Shown: in pieces, positions 58,424 to 64,000 of the stretch
Layout of the letters: each line of letters opens with the position of its first letter
Position numbering within the stretch: position 1 is the stretch's first letter
Assembly (NCBI GenBank): GCA_965215025.1
Contig: CBDCCV010000001.1
Span: forward strand, 1,612,001 to 1,676,000
From: CBDCCV01 sp965215025
GTDB taxonomy: Bacteria > Bacteroidota > Rhodothermia > Rhodothermales > Salinibacteraceae
Direction of reading: 5' to 3'
DNA length: 64,000 nucleotides
Translations under genes and position numbers: made by a program
Notes under the pieces: generated by a model
What the model was told of the DNA's origin: nothing
Seen by the model: only the letters and a program-made list of their open reading frames with translations
Databases searched by the model: none

Positions 58424-60444
58424 CTACCGCCGAGGCGGCGATGAAGACGGCGCGCCGCCGATGCCGCCCTCGGCCGTCCACGTATTGTCGCTGTCGTCCA
58501 CGTCGGGGAGGAGGCCGTCGGCGTTGAGTTCAAGGCGCTGCGCCGGGCCGCCCGTCAGGAGCGTGGTGTACGTGTCGCTCGTGAAAAAGGCCTCAACGGG
58601 GATGCGCACCTCGTCCGTCGAGCCGTCTTCGTACGTGACGGCCAGCTCGAAGGGCATGAGCAGGCCGCCTTCGCTGGCGAGCGTGACGCGCGTGGTGTCG
58701 CCTTGCGTCTCGACGGCGGTGATGGCCTGGTCGAGCCGGTCGTTCGAAAAAAACCAGCCGCGCCAGAACCAGTCGAGGTCCTCGCCTGCCACGTCCTCGA
58801 TGGTGCGGAAGAAGTCCGACGGCTGCGGGTGCTTATACGCCCAGCGCCGGACGTAGTCGCGGAAGGCCGAGTCGAAGAGGGCTGGCTCGCTCAGGACGTA
58901 CTCGCGCAGGAGGATGAGTCCGGCGGCGGGCTTGCGGTAGGCCAGAAAGCCGAGGTCCTCGCGGCGGATGCGGTCGGCGTACGTGGCGATGGGCTGGTCG
59001 GCGGCGCGGTCCACCATCTGCTCGGTGATGCGGCCAATGTAGGCGCGGCGGGCCTCGGCCGGCTCCTGCTCGTAAAAGGCGAGGGTGGAGTAGTAGCCAA
59101 TAAACGAATTCAACCCCTCATCCATCCAGGCGTGGCGCCGCTCGTCCGAGCCGACGATCATCGGAAACCACTCGTGGCCGAACTCGTGGTCGGTCACGCC
59201 AAAGAGGGCCGGCCCGCGCGCCTCGACGGAGCAGAAGACGATCTGCGGGTACTCCATCCCGCGCACGATCCCGGCCACGTTGATGGCCACGGGGTACGGG
59301 TACGGCGTGAGGAGGTCGGAGTAGAACTCGATGGCGTGCTGCGTGAACTCCGTCGAGCGCTCCCAGCCGGGATTCCCCTCCGTCCCGATGCCTTCTTTGG
59401 GATAGACGGACTGCGCGAGGGCGGCCTCTTCGCCCCCCGTCTCGGCGCGGGCGGCGTCCCAGATAAAGGCCTGCGAGGCGGCCCAGGAGAAGTCGCGCAC
59501 GTTCTCGGCGCGGTAGCGCCAGGTGAGCGGGCCGTCGCCCTCGGGCCGCGTGCCAGGCCGGCCCACCTCCGTCGAGTCGATGATGAAGACGCGCTCGCGG
59601 CTTTGGCGCGCCTCTTCCAGGCGCTGCTGCTGCTCATCCGTGAGGACTTCGTCGGGGTTCTGGAGCGTGCCCGTGGCGGCGAGAGTCATCTCGCGCGGCG
59701 CCATGATCTCGACGTCGAACGTGCCGTACTCGAGGTAGTACTCGCCCTGGCCTAAGTAGGGCATCGCGTTCCACCCGTTCACGTCGTCGAAGACGTACAT
59801 GCGCGGGTACCACTGCGCCACCTCGTAGATGGTGCCGTCGCGCACGCCGAGGCGGCCCATCCGGTCGGCCCCGTACTCGGGCATGGTGAAGGCGAAGTCA
59901 ATCTGGATCTCCACTGTGCCGCCCTCGGCTTCGAGCGGCTCGCCCAAGGCGATGCGCATCCGCGTGTCGGTGATGATCGTTTGGGGTTCGGAGCGCTCGC
60001 CGTTGCGCACGAGGGCGACGCGCTGGATGTCGTAGCCGCCCTCCTCAAAGGCGCCGGCGAAGCGCTCGGTGGGCGGGACGATCTGAGCGCCGCGGCTCTC
60101 CGGGTCGAAGAGGTTCTGGTCGAGCTGTACCCAGAGGTAGTCGAGCGCCTGCGGCGAGTTGTTGGTGTACGTGATCGTCTCGGAGCCGGCGAGCCGGTGC
60201 GCCGTGGTGTCGAGCGTGACCCGGATCTGGTAGTCGGCCGCGTTCTGCTAGTAGTCGGGGCCGGGACGGCCGGAGGCGGCGCGGTAGTCGCTCGGCGGGA
60301 GGTCCACCGGCTCGAAGAGGCCGAGGTAGTGCCGCGGCTCCTCTTGCGCGGCGCTGTCGGGGGGCGCCTGCTGCGCGCGGCGGGCGCGGCCCAGAGAAGC
60401 GCGGCCGCGAGCAGGAATAAGAGAGGAGAGCGCAAGGGAGACAT
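58424..60444 (-). pseudogene. Second M1-family metallopeptidase, disrupted by a frameshift and an amber codon
   Basis: The signal peptide is at 60444 (MSPLRSPLLFLLAAALLWAA) but its frame leaves after APAA. The mature start QQAPPDSAAQEEPRHYLGLF is in another frame, consistent with loss of one base near 60373-60390. A second lesion is TAG at 60248-60250, between GRPGPDY and QNAADYQIRVTL, where relatives have Trp (YWQ). Downstream the frame is open to 58424 and keeps the zinc site HEFGHEWFP and WMDEGLNSFI. Two independent lesions within ~150 bp argue for a recent pseudogene, unless both are sequence errors. The protein would be an exported metallopeptidase. Confidence 0.82.
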
Positions 60445-60506
60445 AGAATGGAGTCGCCGAGGGGAGGGTCACTGGAAACATGCAATTTTTCCATTCAAGA
60501 GCAAAG

Positions 60507-60533
60507 CGCCCCTCGCGGTTTCGAGGAAGGGCG
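60507..60533. repeat. Hairpin in the divergent gap between two disrupted genes
   Basis: CGCCC-CTCG-(CGGTTT)-CGAG-GAA-GGGCG forms a two-part stem with a small bulge. In the 203-bp gap it lies between the M1 gene start (60444) and the TPR gene start (60648). Its stem resembles intrinsic terminators but no gene in the window ends there. It could be a regulatory hairpin or an old dispersed repeat. Confidence 0.45.
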
Positions 60534-60647
60534 TTCGTCCCGCTGTCAGGTTTGGCAAGGATTTAGTATGCTGATGCAGACCAGTCTGTGCGCGGCTTAG
60601 ACTCTCCTTCTCTCCTTAATCTGCATCGTTCGCCTACTCCAACCGTT

Positions 60648-61659
60648 ATGAGAGCCATTTTTTTACTTGTCGCCATTCTAATCACTGCATCATTGCCCCA
60701 CGTCTGCCACGCGCAAAACGCCGAGGCGCCGCTCGACAGCCTCGTCACAGCCTTTGCTGAGGAAGCATTGATGGACAGCCTCCTCAAGTGCATTTACCGA
60801 TCAGAAGTACGAGGCGGCCGTCGCGTACGCCGATCAGCTTCTCGAGGTGCGGCCTTCGGAGACGACAGCATATCTACTCAAAGGCAGGGCGCTCAGCCTG
60901 CTGGGCGATTACAAGGCGAGCGTGGCCGCTCTGTCGAAAGCGATTGAAACAAGCCCTTCCGAGACAGACGCACGGCTCTTCCGAGGTCTCACATACAGCC
61001 GGATGCACGATTACAGCGCGGCTCTCGAAGACCTCGACGCTGTAATTGAGGCGCAACCCTACAACCTGTACGCCAGGGCGAGTCGCGCTTGGGCATTGGC
61101 AGGCGTTGAGCGATATGACGAGGCGATAGCGCTTTTCGACACCCTTATCCAGGAAGTGCGCGACCCGCATCTGACGATGACGATGCGTGCGGAGGTCAAG
61201 TACAGAGCCGGCGCCCTGCCAGCGGCTCTTGCAGACCTGGCAGAGGCGATTGTTCTGGCTCCGGAAGATCCTGGACCGTATCAGGCTCGCGCCGAAATCT
61301 TTCTGAGAGAGGAACGGATGTGGGAGGCATTCCAAGACTTGGAACGGGCTATTTCGTTTGAGGTGGGTGAACAGGAGTCGGACCTGCGGGCTGTGGCCTT
61401 GAACAACCGGGGCTACGTGCACCTGACGATGGGCGAGCGTGGGAAGGCGCTGAAGGACATCGAGCGGAGCATGGAGCTTCTGCCCGAAAACCCGTTCGCC
61501 TATCGAAACCGCGCTCTCGTTCGGTTGGCAGAAGGCGACGAGCGAGCCGCCTGCGCCGATCTCGACAAGGCGTTGCAGCACGACTACTACGCGAAGTTCG
61601 GCAAGCACGCGCTCTACGGGCCTGACGTGCGCGAAGTGATGGCGCAGCACTGCCGGTAG
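60648..61659 (+). pseudogene. Exported TPR-repeat protein with a frameshift
   Basis: The signal peptide MRAIFLLVAILITASLPHVC (cleavage near CHAQN) starts at 60648. In that frame the protein continues to DSLLK and then loses TPR character. One base later (extra T near 60789) the open frame reads AFTDQKYEAAVAYADQLLEV, RPSETTAYLLKGRALSLLGD and further TPR units to 61659. Removing one base gives a ~336-residue periplasmic TPR protein with about eight repeats. It may bind proteins or peptides. As read it is broken. A shorter protein could start inside at 60847. Confidence 0.75.
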
Positions 61660-61810
61660 AAGTGAGGGATGACGCGCCTCGCGCTCGAACGTTTTCTTCC
61701 GGTTCTTCTGCTGGTTCTGCCGTTCGCTTCTCTGCGCGCGTCGTGCCTATCTTTCATTCCCGCCCTCTCATACTCCCGCGCACCCACACGCCCATCCTTA
61801 CCGCCACACG

Positions 61811-64000
61811 ATGCGCCAGTACACGCTCGCCCCGCCCGACGACCGCGACGCCCCGCAGCAGCACACGAACGACCCCGAGGAGATCCTCCAGGGGCTGAAC
61901 GAGGTCCAGCGCGAGGCCGCCCGCACGACCGAGGGGCCAGTGATGATCGTGGCCGGGCCGGGATCGGGGAAGACGCGCACCTTGACGCACCGGATCGCCT
62001 ACCTCATCGCCGCCGAGAAGGCGAAGCCGTGGGAGATCCTTGCGCTCACGTTCACGAACAAGGCGGCGCGCGAGATGCGCGAGCGCGTCTTAAAGCTCAT
62101 CGGCAGCGGGGCGGCCAAGGGGATGTGGATGGGGACGTTCCACTCCACCTTTGCCCGCCTCCTCCGGCGCGAAGCCGACAAGCTCGGCTACTCCAAGGAC
62201 TTCTCCATCTACGACACGGATGACTCGCGCCGCATCGTGCGCGGCCTGTGCGCGCGGCTGAACATTGATTCCAATCAGTTCCGCCCGCGCGCCTTGCACG
62301 GCCTCATCTCCAGCGCGAAGAACCAGATGGTGATGCCAGAGGACTACGCGCGCGTGGCCTCCGGGCCGCTCCAGGAAAAGGCCGCCGAGGTCTACGGCCC
62401 GTACCAAGCAATGCTGCGCCAGGCCAACGCGATGGACTTTGACGACCTCCTGCTGCGGCCCATCGACCTCTTCCACGAGCACCCGGAGGTCTTGGAAAAG
62501 TACCAGGACCGCTGGCGCTACGTCCACATCGACGAGTACCAGGACACGAACCGCGCGCAGTACACGCTCGCCAAGCAACTTGCCGCGAAGCACAAAAACC
62601 TCTGCGTCGTGGGCGACGACGCGCAGAGCATCTACGCCTTCCGCGGCGCTGACATCACCAATATCCTTTCTTTTCAGAGGGACTACAAAGACGCCACCGT
62701 CATCCGCCTGGAGCAGAACTACCGCTCCACGAAGAAAATCCTCCAACTCGCCGACGCCATCATCGGCCAGAACAAGGATCAGATCGACAAGTCGCTCTGG
62801 ACCGAGAACGCCCAAGGCGAGCACGTCACCTTAATGGAGGCGCTTTCGGAGAAGGACGAGGCGCAGAAGATCGAGCGCACGATCCGCGACCTGCACGTGC
62901 GCGAGAACTATGCCTTTAGCGACTTCGCTATCCTCTATCGGACGAATGCGCAGAGCCGCTCTTTGGAGAACGAACTGCGCCGCGCCGGACTGCCGTACCG
63001 GATCATCGGCGGGACCTCGTTCTACCAGCGCAAGGAGATCAAGGACGTCTTGGCGTACCTGCGCCTCGTGGTCAACCCGAGCGACGAGGCCAGCCTGCGC
63101 CGCGTCCTGAACTACCCCACGCGCGGCATTGGCCAGACGACGGAAGCGCGGCTCCTCCGCTTCGCCCGCGAGGAGGGCCTCACGCTCTGGCAGGCCATCG
63201 AGCGCGTCGAAGAGATCGACGCGCTGGGCAGCCGTGCGCAGAACGCGGTACAAAACTTCCACTTCCTCATCGCCAGGCACGCGGCGAAAGCCGACAGCCT
63301 CCCGGCCGACGAACTCGCGCGCAGCCTCATCAAAGAGGCGGGGCTGAACCAAGAATTGCGCAAGGAGCACACGCGCGAAAACCTCGTCCGCTGGGAGAAC
63401 GTGCAGGAGCTGGTGAGCGCCATTGCCGAGTTCACCGCCGGCGCCGAGACGGCCGCGCTGAGCGCCTTCCTGCAAGAAGTGCAGCTCCTCACGGACCAGG
63501 ACAACCAGTACGAGGATGCCAACCGGATCACGCTCATGACGCTCCACGCCGCGAAGGGGCTGGAGTACAAGGCCGTCTTCATCGCGGGGCTGGAGGAGGA
63601 GCTGTTCCCCCTGGCCAAAGCGGCGCAGGAGCGGAGCGAGCTGGAGGAGGAGCGGCGCCTCTTCTACGTGGGCGTCACGCGGGCGGAGGAGCGGCTCTAC
63701 CTCCTCTACGCGCGCAGCCGCTACCGCTACGGCGAGCAGAAGTCGTGCGTGAGGAGCCGCTTTTTAGACGAGATCGACCTCGACGACGTCGTGCGCACGG
63801 AGTCCGGCGGCGCGTTCCGGCGGCGCGGCGGGCGGTTCGAGCCGTCAAGCGGCGACGGCCCCACGCGCTCCTACGACGACGTGGACCCGCACTACTACCG
63901 CCGCAACCTGCGCGGCGAGGACAGCGGGAAGCGCCGCACCGTGCGCCAGGAGAAGGGCGAAGAGAGCGGCCGGCGCGTGGTCTACGACGAGGGCGAGGGG
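61811..64000 (+). CDS. pcrA: UvrD/PcrA-type superfamily 1 DNA helicase, partial
   Basis: 3'-5' DNA helicase acting in repair and replication restart. The 730 residues in the window run into the right edge. Motifs: Q-motif LNEVQREAARTTEG, Walker A VAGPGSGKTRTLTHR, Ia LALTFTNKAAREMRERV, Walker B YVHIDEYQDTNRAQY, III VGDDAQSIYAFRGADI, IV EQNYRSTKKIL, V ITLMTLHAAKGLEYKAVFI, and VI EERRLFYVGVTRAEERLYLL. A Pro/Arg-rich variable tail after motif VI (DEIDLDDVVRTESGG, then YDDVDPHYYRRNLRG) matches PcrA C-termini. The start ATG 61811 gives a ~30-residue leader before the Q-motif. Confidence 0.95.
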   Translation, partial: MRQYTLAPPDDRDAPQQHTNDPEEILQGLNEVQREAARTTEGPVMIVAGPGSGKTRTLTHRIAYLIAAEKAKPWEILALTFTNKAAREMRERVLKLIGSGAAKGMWMGTFHSTFARLLRREADKLGYSKDFSIYDTDDSRRIVRGLCARLNIDSNQFRPRALHGLISSAKNQMVMPEDYARVASGPLQEKAAEVYGPYQAMLRQANAMDFDDLLLRPIDLFHEHPEVLEKYQDRWRYVHIDEYQDTNRAQYTLAKQLAAKHKNLCVVGDDAQSIYAFRGADITNILSFQRDYKDATVIRLEQNYRSTKKILQLADAIIGQNKDQIDKSLWTENAQGEHVTLMEALSEKDEAQKIERTIRDLHVRENYAFSDFAILYRTNAQSRSLENELRRAGLPYRIIGGTSFYQRKEIKDVLAYLRLVVNPSDEASLRRVLNYPTRGIGQTTEARLLRFAREEGLTLWQAIERVEEIDALGSRAQNAVQNFHFLIARHAAKADSLPADELARSLIKEAGLNQELRKEHTRENLVRWENVQELVSAIAEFTAGAETAALSAFLQEVQLLTDQDNQYEDANRITLMTLHAAKGLEYKAVFIAGLEEELFPLAKAAQERSELEEERRLFYVGVTRAEERLYLLYARSRYRYGEQKSCVRSRFLDEIDLDDVVRTESGGAFRRRGGRFEPSSGDGPTRSYDDVDPHYYRRNLRGEDSGKRRTVRQEKGEESGRRVVYDEGEG

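Noticed and set aside
61669..61790. A short frame starting ATGACGCGCC with a hydrophobic stretch after the TPR gene
   Set aside because: It looks signal-like but runs into low-complexity sequence and the helicase region in another frame, with no sign of a mature protein.

Overview
This 64 kb window is GC-rich, densely coded chromosomal DNA. It probably comes from a marine or halophilic member of the Rhodothermota/Bacteroidota (Rhodothermales-like). The grounds are a very large C25-type peptidase resembling PorU of the type IX secretion system, with a FlgD-like C-terminal domain; many lipoproteins; GC-rich codon use; and short palindromic repeats between genes. No rRNA, tRNA, CRISPR array, transposase or integrase was seen. 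Both edges cut genes: a membrane protein on the left and a UvrD/PcrA helicase on the right.

Layout. 0-4.4 kb: a cut membrane protein, a small cytosolic protein, glycyl-tRNA synthetase, then an accessory patch. The patch holds a PIN toxin/antitoxin pair lying between the true glyQS 3' end and a decayed second copy of it, followed by a TIR-like (CAP12/Pycsar-type) protein. 4.5-10 kb: Xaa-Pro aminopeptidase, a BtuF-like binding protein, Mpl (murein recycling) and a CNNM/CorC-type transporter. 10.4-20.1 kb, all on the minus strand: an HdeD-like protein, an Omp85 barrel, a lipoprotein with kinase-like motifs, a calcineurin-type phosphoesterase lipoprotein, and two tandem ATP/ADP-translocase-like carriers, one with HEAT repeats. 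20.2-28 kb: a complete tripartite RND efflux operon (tetR-tolC-MFP-RND) with its own control region.

28-40 kb holds sugar and surface genes: GDP-mannose pyrophosphorylase, four glycosyltransferases, two tandem small membrane proteins and the PorU-like peptidase. 40.7-49.6 kb is a polysaccharide locus on the plus strand: Wzz/BY-kinase, SLBB protein, UDP-glucose dehydrogenase, UDP-xylose synthase, then CysD and a CysN-CysC fusion that make PAPS. Together these could supply uronate, xylose and sulfate donors for a sulfated exopolysaccharide. 49.8-64 kb is mixed: M1 peptidase lipoprotein, HAD phosphatase, L,D-transpeptidase, two methyltransferases, a TonB-C-like lipoprotein, a HicB/HicA pair, a nucleoside transporter, a second M1 peptidase, a TPR protein and the helicase.

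The most novel-looking reading is that the 10.4-20.1 kb cluster could be an envelope phosphorylation system: nucleotide carriers, a kinase-like lipoprotein, a phosphoesterase lipoprotein and an outer-membrane barrel. This is inference. A second theme is gene disruption. The PIN toxin, hicA, the second M1 peptidase (one frameshift plus an amber codon) and the TPR protein all show broken frames, which reflect either real decay or base-calling errors.
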